In this document: piece by piece, positions 1 through 8,360 of the stretch
How the letters are laid out: each line of letters begins with the position of its first letter
How positions within the stretch are numbered: the stretch's first letter is position 1
Program-made: the position numbers and the translations under genes
Assembly (NCBI GenBank): GCA_017503075.1
Contig: JAFVTU010000004.1
Span: 1 to 39,743 of the forward strand
Length of the DNA: 39,743 nt
Reading direction: 5' to 3'
DNA from: Paludibacteraceae bacterium
Lineage (GTDB): Bacteria; Bacteroidota; Bacteroidia; Bacteroidales; Paludibacteraceae
Notes under the pieces: generated by a model
Told to the model about the DNA's origin: nothing
What the model saw: only the letters and a program-made list of their open reading frames with translations
The model's database searches: none

Positions 1-1254
1 AAGATTAGTTTTGAAGAACCTGCTATAGCTACTTTTAGACCCGATCAATTCAATATGATTCAGCTCTTGCATGAGAACACTAGTGCAGATTATGACGCTT
101 CGCTGACAATTTATAGTATTGGTCTCGGCGAAGAGTTTGGCAGGGACAATGTATTGATGGATTATTCTGGCATTTATGATAAATTGGCGCAACGCTCCGT
201 GCTGATGGCAGATGTAAAGGGTGTGCTGAATCAGCGTGGAGATACTACCGTGATTAATGTTAGTGTCATAGGTTGGGATGCAGTACAATACGATATCGAA
301 TTGTGGTATGCTGTGCCAGAACCTGTGAGGACGGTGGAATTGGAAATGCCAGTAGAGTTTATCAATCGAATGCAAGATGGCTACTATACCTTGGGTGCCT
401 ATACTCCTGATTCCACATGGTATGTCTCTTTTTCACCAATGACGAGTGAGGTAGCTGGTACATTTGTTAACGATGGTGTGTTTGGTAGATTCGGTGATAC
501 GGAGGGCAAATATGACTTCTATGGTGGAGAGACTTTTATCTACGAAGAAGCCAACTTGGGCAGATATTCCGTAGAGAAAGGCACTCTCGTAGTTGAGGTT
601 GCAGAGAGCGGAGAAATTACAGCAGAAGCTAAAGTGATTTGTTCGAATGCGGTATATTACCATATTAAGATGACTTCGGAGTATAATACTCATTTGGATT
701 ATGATGAACCAGAATTGGAGGTTGATCGTACATATACCACCGAGGATAATGTGACGATAGATGACCAAACGGCGCAGAAAGACTATATTTATTTGGAGCT
801 CACTGCTGCCGACGGATTGGATGGTGCTGCATTCTTCTTCTATGTAGAAGAGGCTGATGAGGAGACTATTATACCAGTTGGCACTTATACGATAGATTAT
901 AGCGAAGATTACGGCACTGTACAAGCCAACCCTGGAGTGCAAGGTAACGGCGTATGGCCATCATTCTATGCGGAGAAATTGGAGGATGGATCGCTTGTTG
1001 TACCACTTTGGCTCATAGTAGGTGGTACAGTAGAAGTAAGCAAGGATAAGAACGGATATATGCACCTAGAAGTGAATGCGTATAACTCATACGGCGTAGC
1101 TGTACATATCGCATATGATGGTACACCTATCAATGCTGGTATGGAGAATATAACCACAGAGCCAACTGCGGCGGAGAAAGTATTGAAGAATGGTCAGTTG
1201 TTGATTATCCGCAATGGTAAGATCTTCAATGTGGTAGGTCAATCTGTGAAGTAA
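1..1254 (+). CDS. Secreted beta-rich protein, 5'-truncated
   Basis: The reading frame is open from base 1, so the gene begins outside the window; the internal ATG at 55 is not the true start. The visible 417 residues appear to hold about three related beta-strand-rich units of 100-120 residues, rich in Tyr, Thr, Glu and Asp, as in exported Bacteroidales proteins. The C-terminus (KVLKNGQLLIIRNGKIFNVV then GQ) closely resembles the ends of the proteins at 1390-2790 and 36782-37813. I infer that this is a lineage-specific sorting or anchoring tail, perhaps a reduced T9SS-type signal. I do not recognise the family. A strong hairpin follows the stop. Confidence 0.75.
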   Translation, partial: KISFEEPAIATFRPDQFNMIQLLHENTSADYDASLTIYSIGLGEEFGRDNVLMDYSGIYDKLAQRSVLMADVKGVLNQRGDTTVINVSVIGWDAVQYDIELWYAVPEPVRTVELEMPVEFINRMQDGYYTLGAYTPDSTWYVSFSPMTSEVAGTFVNDGVFGRFGDTEGKYDFYGGETFIYEEANLGRYSVEKGTLVVEVAESGEITAEAKVICSNAVYYHIKMTSEYNTHLDYDEPELEVDRTYTTEDNVTIDDQTAQKDYIYLELTAADGLDGAAFFFYVEEADEETIIPVGTYTIDYSEDYGTVQANPGVQGNGVWPSFYAEKLEDGSLVVPLWLIVGGTVEVSKDKNGYMHLEVNAYNSYGVAVHIAYDGTPINAGMENITTEPTAAEKVLKNGQLLIIRNGKIFNVVGQSVK

Positions 1255-1292
1255 GATTTATGACATAGCCACACAGTTGGACTATACCAACA

Positions 1293-1333
1293 ACAATAAT
1301 CCCCGCAACTCGTATGAGTGCGGGGATTATTGT
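1293..1333. terminator. Bidirectional hairpin terminator
   Basis: A perfect 15-bp inverted repeat (ACAATAATCCCCGCA at 1293-1307 and its complement at 1319-1333), with a small inner stem, lies between convergent genes ending at 1254 (+) and 1390 (-). The A/T-rich outer flanks suit termination in both directions. Confidence 0.8.
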
Positions 1334-1389
1334 TTGCTGAATTACTTATAACTTCTCAGTTATATAGTTAAGCGGTTAAGAACGAGAGG

Positions 1390-2790
1390 TTAGCGAGTAA
1401 TCTCGCGTCCTTGCAGGTCGTATTCTACTCCATCAATGCGGATGATGAATTGACCATTGCGCATGAGTTTCTCTATGTGAGCTTTGTCAAATACTACATT
1501 CTCTACTGCTGTTTCATCAGACAATGTGCAAGTGATGGTATATGTTTTGCCATTGTACAATTTACCCGTTGCAACAAAACCACCTTTCTCATCCATGACT
1601 ACACTACCATTCTTGATGCGCCAGACATAGTACAGTTGCTGTTTATCGGTATCTAAAGTCTGAGATTGATAATATGCCATATGTGAACCTTTAACTACTA
1701 GTGCTAATGGATCAAAATAACCCGCAGTAAAGGTATTCTCCACATCGCCCTCTGCAAATGACAAAGTATCTATATTCGCAGGGAGAATGGTATCGGGAGT
1801 ATTGAACTCTAAATCCACAACCATTTTCATTGCTCCATAGAAACCAGAACGAGTTACTTTACTAGCTATCAATCTCAAATTCAGTTTATTGTCGGATGGT
1901 TTGCTATATTCTACCGATGAGAAAATAAGGTCTTTTTGATGAGGAACCGCCTTGGCTTCAGTAAGTCCGAACGGCCATTTAAAATGCTCGCCACCTGTAG
2001 TGCCTGCTACAACAGGTTTTTCTTCCGCATTGATTACAGGTTTCTTTGTAGATCCTGTGATATATGCCACTATCACACAGTTCTCTGCCATAAAGTTCTC
2101 TGGCAATTTATAAGTATATGTCTTGCTGTATGCTTGATTTTCCACAGTCACTTTATCTCCTAATGCATCAGAGCAAAGCAAGTCGCGAACTACGCGCGGG
2201 TGGACGAACTCTATCCATCCTTTTCCTTCGAAAGATAGATCTCCTTCATCAACTTGCTTGCCGATAAGACCATTCTCCTTGATGAGCACAGTGAGCAAAT
2301 ACTCTGTCACATCTACATTCGCCACTTGTCCGCTCACCGTGATAGTCATGTCTCTGGTTGCTGCATCATAGGTGTGATTAATCTCCACTGATGCTTCAGC
2401 TGTAGTGCCACATTTAGCATCTATCAGTTCTTCCATACCATCATTGGGTAAAAAACGAGGATCAAAAGCGACCGATGTGCCAGTAATCTTTGTGCGATTG
2501 ATTGCTATCGAAGGAGCCCCTTGTACACCACATGTCCTACCAATCTTCTCGCTCTCAGAGATGGTATATTCATCTGGTTCGTATCCATAGTGATGGCTGA
2601 CCCATATACACGGAGTAGTACTATTTCTGAAATATTGATCCAAACAATACATACCCTCTGGGCAGTATATGCAAGCTGCACCCGTAAAGTGCTCAATGAG
2701 GTATTTACGAGGGAATGAACTTGGCACCTCTTGTGCAGAAACTACAAGTGTTGCACACAGCAACACAAGAATAGTTAAAATCTTTTTCAT
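1390..2790 (-). CDS. Omp28-like secreted protein with CxxC thiol motif
   Basis: This 466-residue protein starts with a clear signal peptide (MKKILTILVLLCATLVVSAQ). The first 250 residues match the Omp28-related family: a thioredoxin-like segment LIEHFTGAACIYCPEG with a CxxC pair, then WVSHHYGY and a GAPSIAINR-type segment. The tail (KLMRNGQFIIRIDGVEYDLQ) is the NGQ-type tail shared with the genes at 1-1254 and 36782. It is the last gene of a leftward block, 3 nt after the stop of its paralogue at 2794-4614. It is probably exported to the cell surface or outer membrane. Whether the cysteines are redox-active is not shown. The family call is by motif only. Confidence 0.75.
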   Translation of the reverse strand: MKKILTILVLLCATLVVSAQEVPSSFPRKYLIEHFTGAACIYCPEGMYCLDQYFRNSTTPCIWVSHHYGYEPDEYTISESEKIGRTCGVQGAPSIAINRTKITGTSVAFDPRFLPNDGMEELIDAKCGTTAEASVEINHTYDAATRDMTITVSGQVANVDVTEYLLTVLIKENGLIGKQVDEGDLSFEGKGWIEFVHPRVVRDLLCSDALGDKVTVENQAYSKTYTYKLPENFMAENCVIVAYITGSTKKPVINAEEKPVVAGTTGGEHFKWPFGLTEAKAVPHQKDLIFSSVEYSKPSDNKLNLRLIASKVTRSGFYGAMKMVVDLEFNTPDTILPANIDTLSFAEGDVENTFTAGYFDPLALVVKGSHMAYYQSQTLDTDKQQLYYVWRIKNGSVVMDEKGGFVATGKLYNGKTYTITCTLSDETAVENVVFDKAHIEKLMRNGQFIIRIDGVEYDLQGREITR

Positions 2791-2793
2791 ATC

Positions 2794-4614
2794 TTATTTT
2801 TTTAAACCTTTTGTTATGTCTACCAATTGCTTCAACTCAGTTGCTTTGTTGATCTTAGGCAAGTAGCTAGCGCTGCTAGCGGTGTAGCTACCAGCAACCG
2901 TTGTACCGCCGTAGGTCTTGATATTGAGCGTGATATTACCTGCCGCATCTACCACCATCTCGCCCTCGTTCATACGCCAGATATGCGCACATGCAAGTTT
3001 CCCTTGATTAAGATAACTACTTACCGCATATGTAATCAACGATCCACCAAATGAAGTTTCCTCATCAATACGATAGCCCGCAGTAATAGTTCCCGTGGCA
3101 TTGTCATCTTGAATTGGATATGTTCCCTCTTGCAGAGTAGTAGCGTTCGTATTGAGATATAGGATAGCAACAGGTTGTGATGCACCGTAAGCAGTTTGAA
3201 TAGTCTGATTAGAAATCATCTGAATCTCTAGTTGACTATCATTCTCTTGAGTCACGTTAACTGCATCAAATTTGAGGGACAAACTTGGTCCCTTTCCCTC
3301 TGTGATTCCATAAGGTACATATTGCTCGCCTCCAGTAGTGCCCACTATGAGAGGCGCTTGCTCGGCATTGATAATCGGCTTTTGAGCTAATGGAGTGAGA
3401 TATGCTACTATGCAGCAGTTCCCAGGTACCCAATTCTGATTTATAGTATAAGTTAGTTTGTGACTGTACTTCTTATCCTTGACTTGGATCACATCGCCCA
3501 AAGCATCGGTGATGACATCTCTCACCACACGTGTGTGCATAAACTCTTTCCAAGTAGCTGTTTGCCATGAATATACATAGTCGGCTTGCTTGCCTACCAA
3601 TCTATTTTCTTTGATAAGGACTGTCAACAACATTTCTGCATCTATCTTGATATCCATCTCACCACTGACTGTGATATCCAATTGTCTAGTATTCTGATCA
3701 AATGTATGCTCTATTTCGATAGATGCATATGACATCGTTTCATCCTTTATGGTCATCTCAGGCAGATAGCCAGGGTGGAAGACCAATCCTTCCTCTTGTA
3801 GTGTACGATTATGTGCCATATTAGGAGCACCAGAAACACCTACTACTTGACCTATCTTTTCGTTATCAGCAATTGTATATTCATCCGTACCATATCCATA
3901 ATGATGGCTCACCCATATGTATGGAGTGGTAGCATTCTCTATATGATCCACGATCGAATACATACCACCTGGACAATAGCCGCATTGCTCTGTTGTAAAG
4001 TGCTCAATCAAAAATTTGCGTGGGTAAGGTTTGCTTGCTGCTAATTCCTTGACATATACCACACATGTATCACTCACCACTCCCCTCGCAGATGCAATAA
4101 TCGTGGTAAATCCTTCTCCGATAGCCGTTACTAATCCAGAGTAGTTGTTGACAGAAGCAACCTTAGCATCGCTGGAGCTCCAAAATACAATCGCGTTCTT
4201 CTCTGGCGTGATAGTAGCCAACAACTGATAGGTAGTACCTGTGTACATTTCTATTGTATCAGGCTGAATAGTGATGAAGTATGGAACAATCACAGTAATC
4301 ACACAGGTATCACTCACCAATCCATCTCCCGATGCTATAATCGTGGTAGCACCTTCAGCAATCGCCGTCAGTAAGCCAGACTCATCAACCGTAGCTACCG
4401 ATTCATCGCTAGAAGTCCATATCACTGTAGCTGTTGTATCTGGAGTGATTGTAGCTTCCAATTGATACGTCGTACCTTTTTGTACATCCACTGAAATAGG
4501 CTCAATAGTTATGGTATATAATGTTGGATTCTCTGGTACTATAGGCGTATTAGGTTCACAACTCGACATTATTCCCAAGACAAGCATTGGAAGGAAATAT
4601 AATATCTTTTTCAT
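2794..4614 (-). CDS. Omp28-like lipoprotein with two Big_2 Ig-like domains
   Basis: This 606-residue protein has a lipoprotein signal (LGIMSSC), so it should be lipidated. Two tandem BID_2/Big_2 immunoglobulin-like repeats follow at about residues 30-110 and 112-190; each has the TYQLxATITPD and ATVIWTSSDESVATV pattern. An Omp28-like domain with FLIEHFTTEQCGYCPGG and WVSHHYGY follows from about residue 195. The Omp28 part is a clear paralogue of the gene at 1390-2790 (shared NAEQAPLIVGTTGGEQ-like segment). It sits 3 nt upstream of that gene and 19 nt downstream of the gene at 4634, so the three are probably co-transcribed. The Ig domains probably act as a stalk or adhesive module; this is inference. 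Confidence 0.78.
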   Translation of the reverse strand: MKKILYFLPMLVLGIMSSCEPNTPIVPENPTLYTITIEPISVDVQKGTTYQLEATITPDTTATVIWTSSDESVATVDESGLLTAIAEGATTIIASGDGLVSDTCVITVIVPYFITIQPDTIEMYTGTTYQLLATITPEKNAIVFWSSSDAKVASVNNYSGLVTAIGEGFTTIIASARGVVSDTCVVYVKELAASKPYPRKFLIEHFTTEQCGYCPGGMYSIVDHIENATTPYIWVSHHYGYGTDEYTIADNEKIGQVVGVSGAPNMAHNRTLQEEGLVFHPGYLPEMTIKDETMSYASIEIEHTFDQNTRQLDITVSGEMDIKIDAEMLLTVLIKENRLVGKQADYVYSWQTATWKEFMHTRVVRDVITDALGDVIQVKDKKYSHKLTYTINQNWVPGNCCIVAYLTPLAQKPIINAEQAPLIVGTTGGEQYVPYGITEGKGPSLSLKFDAVNVTQENDSQLEIQMISNQTIQTAYGASQPVAILYLNTNATTLQEGTYPIQDDNATGTITAGYRIDEETSFGGSLITYAVSSYLNQGKLACAHIWRMNEGEMVVDAAGNITLNIKTYGGTTVAGSYTASSASYLPKINKATELKQLVDITKGLKK

Positions 4615-4633
4615 ACCTTAAAAAATCACAGAA

Positions 4634-5230
4634 TTATTGTTTGATATACTTCTTACCATTAATAATATAGATACCAGCAGGTAACTCACTTAGGTCGTTG
4701 TATGGCATTTTCTGACCGAGGATGCTATAGATAATGCCATTGTATTGTGGAGCAACCACATCCTCCACTGCGCTAGTAAGATAGCAATACTTAACGGTTA
4801 AAGTAATTGCAGGATTTACACCGTCATTGAAGGTGTAGTCAATGGTAGTAGTACCAGCTTCCGTAGGAAAGAAGTGAGTCTGCCAATCTCCTGTTGCTGA
4901 GAACAGGTCTATAGACAACTCTTGTTTGAGTTCGCCATTGCTTTGGAAGCAAGAACCTAAACAGAACTGATCGTTCGATGGGATAGATGAACGCTCAATA
5001 GTTACCTTCAACTGTTTGTTTGCGGGAGTGACATAGCCCATGAGAGACATCACATTTTTTCCAGAGATAAAATCTTCTTCGTGTTCTGTCACTGCAATGG
5101 TAGTGTCTTTGGTAATCTCGGTGATTACTTCTTCGTCGTTCTCATCGAAATAGCTAATGCTTAATCCCATACCAGCGCGTGCTGTAAGCAGCATACTTGC
5201 CATTAAGAAGGTTGTAAAAATCTTTTTCAT
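4634..5230 (-). CDS. Small secreted protein with T9SS-like C-terminal domain
   Basis: This protein of 198 residues has an N-terminal signal peptide (cleavage near residue 20) and a middle region of unknown function. Its end matches the logic of a type A T9SS sorting domain: IIYSILGQKMPYNDLSEL followed by PAGIYIINGKKYIKQ. It lies between two Omp28-like genes, 3 nt after the stop of the upstream lipoprotein gene at 5234-6061. Export through the type IX system is inferred from the tail. I see no enzymatic motif. Confidence 0.7.
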   Translation of the reverse strand: MKKIFTTFLMASMLLTARAGMGLSISYFDENDEEVITEITKDTTIAVTEHEEDFISGKNVMSLMGYVTPANKQLKVTIERSSIPSNDQFCLGSCFQSNGELKQELSIDLFSATGDWQTHFFPTEAGTTTIDYTFNDGVNPAITLTVKYCYLTSAVEDVVAPQYNGIIYSILGQKMPYNDLSELPAGIYIINGKKYIKQ

Positions 5231-5233
5231 ACT

Positions 5234-6061
5234 TTATTCAATAATGTTTTTAAATTTATATTCGTTTACCTGTATTGCTGTACCATCTTTCATTACAACA
5301 CCCACAATATTGCAGTTCTTGGCTACCACATTATCGGGCAGGGTATAACTGAGGGTGATAGCGGTGGATTCACCATCTTCTACAGTCACTGGCATCCCCC
5401 ATGTGCTAGTAATCGCGTCTCTCAATATATGGTTATGCACATACTCTTTATTTGTCTTTTTATTTGGCATTATTTGTGGTCCTATGATAGAGTCCTCGGT
5501 TAGCCATGCGATATATTCTAATGACAACATATCATATGACAAATTCTCGATTGTGGCCACGATTTGTATGTTGCTAGAGTCAACTTGTATCGCTTGTGTC
5601 AAAGTTACAGGTGAGATCATCATGGCGGACTGCTGGCACGCGGTTCCCCAAGTCTGGTATTCTTCCTTCTGCGACATATTCACAACACCAAATGGGAGAA
5701 ATGGGATTTCCCAATGCTTGTAATACTCATCTGATTCGGGGCATGTATAATCCCATTCTGGACGACCTGCCTGAGTGAGCGAGTTGCTAGCAGGATGCAT
5801 TTCCACTACTACCAGTTTCTCCCCATAATACTCCTGCAAATCGTGTGCCGTAGTGGCAGCGTTAGGGCAATTGTTGCATTGTAATCCCGAAAACTCCACA
5901 ATCAGCGTCGTGCGATTGGTTTCCTCCATCTCCACAGGGATAAATTGATCGTTCTCTGGTATTACTTCGCAAGCCACTACTAGTATGGTCAGCAACAACA
6001 CAGAGCAATACTGAACCATCTTGAACCATTTTGAACTATTCTGAACCATCTTCTTTACCAT
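5234..6061 (-). CDS. Omp28/thioredoxin-like lipoprotein
   Basis: This 275-residue lipoprotein has the lipobox LTILVVAC near residue 31, then an Omp28/thioredoxin-like region with FSGLQCNNCPNAATTAHDLQ and KLVVVEMHPAS, giving a CxxC pair. The ATG at 6061 overlaps the stop of the upstream DUF6029-like gene by 7 nt, implying translational coupling. Residues 5-17 are encoded by a run of GGTTCA-type repeats (6012-6050), so the original start may be Met15 (6019), which would give a normal short signal peptide. Its partner genes suggest a surface or outer-membrane assembly with the barrel protein; this is inference. Confidence 0.72.
   Translation of the reverse strand: MVKKMVQNSSKWFKMVQYCSVLLLTILVVACEVIPENDQFIPVEMEETNRTTLIVEFSGLQCNNCPNAATTAHDLQEYYGEKLVVVEMHPASNSLTQAGRPEWDYTCPESDEYYKHWEIPFLPFGVVNMSQKEEYQTWGTACQQSAMMISPVTLTQAIQVDSSNIQIVATIENLSYDMLSLEYIAWLTEDSIIGPQIMPNKKTNKEYVHNHILRDAITSTWGMPVTVEDGESTAITLSYTLPDNVVAKNCNIVGVVMKDGTAIQVNEYKFKNIIE
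6012..6050 (-). repeat. In-frame TGGTTCAnnA low-complexity repeat
   Basis: On the coding strand this stretch reads as successive TGGTTCA or AGTTCA words spaced about 9-11 nt apart. It encodes the N-terminal extension of the lipoprotein at 5234-6061. The same word family appears in frame in the VapE gene (30433-30495) and the spanin-like gene (38505-38550). Confidence 0.65.
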
Positions 6062-7719
6062 GTAAAATTATATGTAAGTGTCACACCTTGTTGTTCGGGT
6101 ACATAGCGGCATACACCTCCAGAACAGTTAAATCCCTCACGCGTTTTAGTGTATCCTGCCATGAGGCGATGTGCACCATGCGTGTAAGTAGCAGCCACAG
6201 TGTAGTAGTGTCCATTGGTAGCGTCAGGTGCATGGCCGATATTATACATCCATTGTCCAGATAGCACCAATTGACGCCATAGACTCAGTTCGTACAATGC
6301 AGCTATCCATTGACCTTCATACTGTCTGGAGTAAAGGTATTGTAGCTCTGCACGCATTTGCACTTTCTTGTTCATCGCATATTTGGCTTCTACAACTCCT
6401 ATGCCAGAACGAGCGATTCCGCTTTTTCCGATGATGCGCTTATTGTAGGTTTGATACATAGCCATAGCACCGATATACCATTGTTTATTGATCTTCTTAT
6501 TGAGTTCCAAATTCACATCGGTATAGTATGGTTCTTCGCTCATGCCAAACCATGTATCGCTTGTTCCTCGGATATGTGAAGCATTGAGTTTTAATGTCGT
6601 GCCATACTTTCCTCCCATAGCGGTGCCGCGTTTCCATGTATAGCGCACCTCGCCTTGGAAAGCCCATTCGTTGGCTGTCAAATCTGTGCTATAAGGATAA
6701 AGTGATGTTAGCATATAGGTATGCTGCATCGCAAACGGAGGCATATGGTTAATGGTGCCCGCTATGAGATTGGCTTGCCTATCCGAACGGAACGACATAT
6801 TCTCCGAGCGTTTCACTTGCGCCAACACAGCTAGTCCCTTTTGCGAATAACTGAGCGACATCAGTAGTGCTTCGCCATGATTGTAACTATAGTCATTCAA
6901 TATACTTGGGTCATTGGCCTTATAGGCGTACTCTACCATCGCGTTCCATCCCTTCATCTGCAGTTGTGCACGCACGCTACCTGCGCCTACCCACTTGGGC
7001 AAGTTGTACATATACGCCTGCATGGCACTTGGGTCAATAAACAGGATGGTATCTGCTTTCTGATACTTGCTCACATAGCTTCCACCAATCGTAAGGTTAG
7101 CACCAGCATCTTGCAACTGAGGAATCCACTCTTGTAGTCCTAGTTCGAGGTTCGCTCCAAGTACTGCATCTTGCTTGTAGTTCCAGCCCCAAGCACCGTC
7201 GGTATAACAATTCCAATAGCGGCGTTGCTTACCGCCTAATGCAGTGAGGTAGATACCCTTGTATGGAGTTACCTCTATCTTTCCACCACGCAATGCATTA
7301 TCCACACCCAACGCGCGGTCTTCATATAAACGTAGCACCATACCACTGCCGAATTGACCATACACATCTCCCACTGTAATCTTACCCCAATCAAATGTAG
7401 CGCCTACATGCAAATGGCTCAAACCATATCCACCAAAATCTGGGTCGTAGCCCAGCATAGGCCATTGGGTCAGTTCCGCACGAGTGATGAATTCTAAACT
7501 TTGAAATCCGAGTTCCGATTCTCGATTTCCGCTTCCAACTCCTCGATCCCAGCGCACACCCAAATCTAAGTATGAGTTGCTGAGGTAGTAACCTTCCTCT
7601 ATGGTTGGAACGGGCACCAATGCTTCGTGCTGAATGCCTCCTACGACAATCACTGTATCCTTTGCCTGTAGCAAAGTCGGGATGAGGGCGAGAATGAGTA
7701 TGAATGTTCTTATTTTCAT
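6055..7719 (-). CDS. DUF6029-like outer-membrane beta-barrel protein
   Basis: This 554-residue protein has a signal peptide (IRTFILILALIPTLLQA), followed throughout by alternating aromatic/polar strands typical of a beta-barrel and ending in aromatic LTYNFTW. The segments YYLSNSYLDLGVRWDRG and FGSGMVLRLYEDRALGVDNA resemble my recollection of the DUF6029 family of Bacteroidota, which often accompanies Omp28-like proteins. It probably resides in the outer membrane. It is the second gene of the leftward block after the tlpA-like gene and overlaps the next gene by 7 nt. No transport substrate can be deduced. Confidence 0.68.
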   Translation of the reverse strand: MKIRTFILILALIPTLLQAKDTVIVVGGIQHEALVPVPTIEEGYYLSNSYLDLGVRWDRGVGSGNRESELGFQSLEFITRAELTQWPMLGYDPDFGGYGLSHLHVGATFDWGKITVGDVYGQFGSGMVLRLYEDRALGVDNALRGGKIEVTPYKGIYLTALGGKQRRYWNCYTDGAWGWNYKQDAVLGANLELGLQEWIPQLQDAGANLTIGGSYVSKYQKADTILFIDPSAMQAYMYNLPKWVGAGSVRAQLQMKGWNAMVEYAYKANDPSILNDYSYNHGEALLMSLSYSQKGLAVLAQVKRSENMSFRSDRQANLIAGTINHMPPFAMQHTYMLTSLYPYSTDLTANEWAFQGEVRYTWKRGTAMGGKYGTTLKLNASHIRGTSDTWFGMSEEPYYTDVNLELNKKINKQWYIGAMAMYQTYNKRIIGKSGIARSGIGVVEAKYAMNKKVQMRAELQYLYSRQYEGQWIAALYELSLWRQLVLSGQWMYNIGHAPDATNGHYYTVAATYTHGAHRLMAGYTKTREGFNCSGGVCRYVPEQQGVTLTYNFTW

Positions 7720-7833
7720 CTTGTATTGTTTACTTTAACCTTCGGTATAGCATTGGTGTAGCTTGGGTTATCTATCGTGTATCTACCGTGTATCTACCGT
7801 AATTAACACGAGATAGTAAGGGTATTGGATTTG

Positions 7834-8304
7834 TTATTGTAATGCTTCGTAGATATCCTCCTCACCACCATCTACATAACCTGTGTGGTTATATACAATC
7901 TGTCCATTGCCATCTAGCACGAATACATGAGGTACGTTTTGTACGTTCATAGCACGTTTGAAGTCGCCATTAGGGTCGAGTAACACCTCGTATTCCCATC
8001 CAAATCCATCCACCATAGGTTTTACGCGATGGGCGTCTTGCGCTTGGTCAATGCTGACGATAATTACTTTCACGCCTGTTTCGTCTTGCCAGTCAGGATA
8101 CACTTCGTGAATGGCTTTCAACTCACGCAGACATGGTTTGCACCATGTAGCCCAAAAGGAGATGATGATAGGTTTACCATCGTTGCTAATTTCACCTGTT
8201 TGCACAGTGTTGCCATCCATATCTTGTAACTTTACATTTGGCAGTTGCGCGCTCATTGCTAATGCGCAAATAGCCATGATACTAACTACTAAAATCTTTT
8301 TCAT
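7834..8304 (-). CDS. TlpA-like periplasmic thiol-disulfide oxidoreductase
   Basis: This 156-residue protein has a signal peptide (KKILVVSIMAICALAMSAQ) and a complete thioredoxin fold of the TlpA/ResA type. It has IISFWATWCKPCLREL with the WCxxC active site near residue 55, then the cis-proline region VQNVPHVFVLDGNGQIV. It would reduce or shuffle disulfides in the periplasm. Its place upstream of the DUF6029 barrel and the CxxC-bearing Omp28 proteins suggests that those cysteines are its clients; this is inference. It starts 47 nt after the tex stop, with no recognisable TTG/TANNTTTG promoter between, so read-through from tex is possible. Confidence 0.9.
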   Translation of the reverse strand: MKKILVVSIMAICALAMSAQLPNVKLQDMDGNTVQTGEISNDGKPIIISFWATWCKPCLRELKAIHEVYPDWQDETGVKVIIVSIDQAQDAHRVKPMVDGFGWEYEVLLDPNGDFKRAMNVQNVPHVFVLDGNGQIVYNHTGYVDGGEEDIYEALQ

Positions 8305-8314
8305 ATATTCTTGC

Positions 8315-8360
8315 CTTTAAACTTTCAACTTTAAACTTTCAACCTTCAACCCTAAACCTT
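8315..8360. repeat. CTTTAAACTTTCAA low-complexity repeat
   Basis: Tandem variants of CTTTAAACTTTCAA and CCTTCAACCCTAAA fill the tex-tlpA gap and run into the last codons of tex. The repeat resembles in style the other word repeats in the window. Confidence 0.7.

Noticed and set aside
433-942. Minus-strand open frame of 169 codons inside the first gene
   Set aside because: It lies opposite the clear exported-protein gene, with Ile- and Tyr-rich antisense composition and no start signals; a shadow frame.
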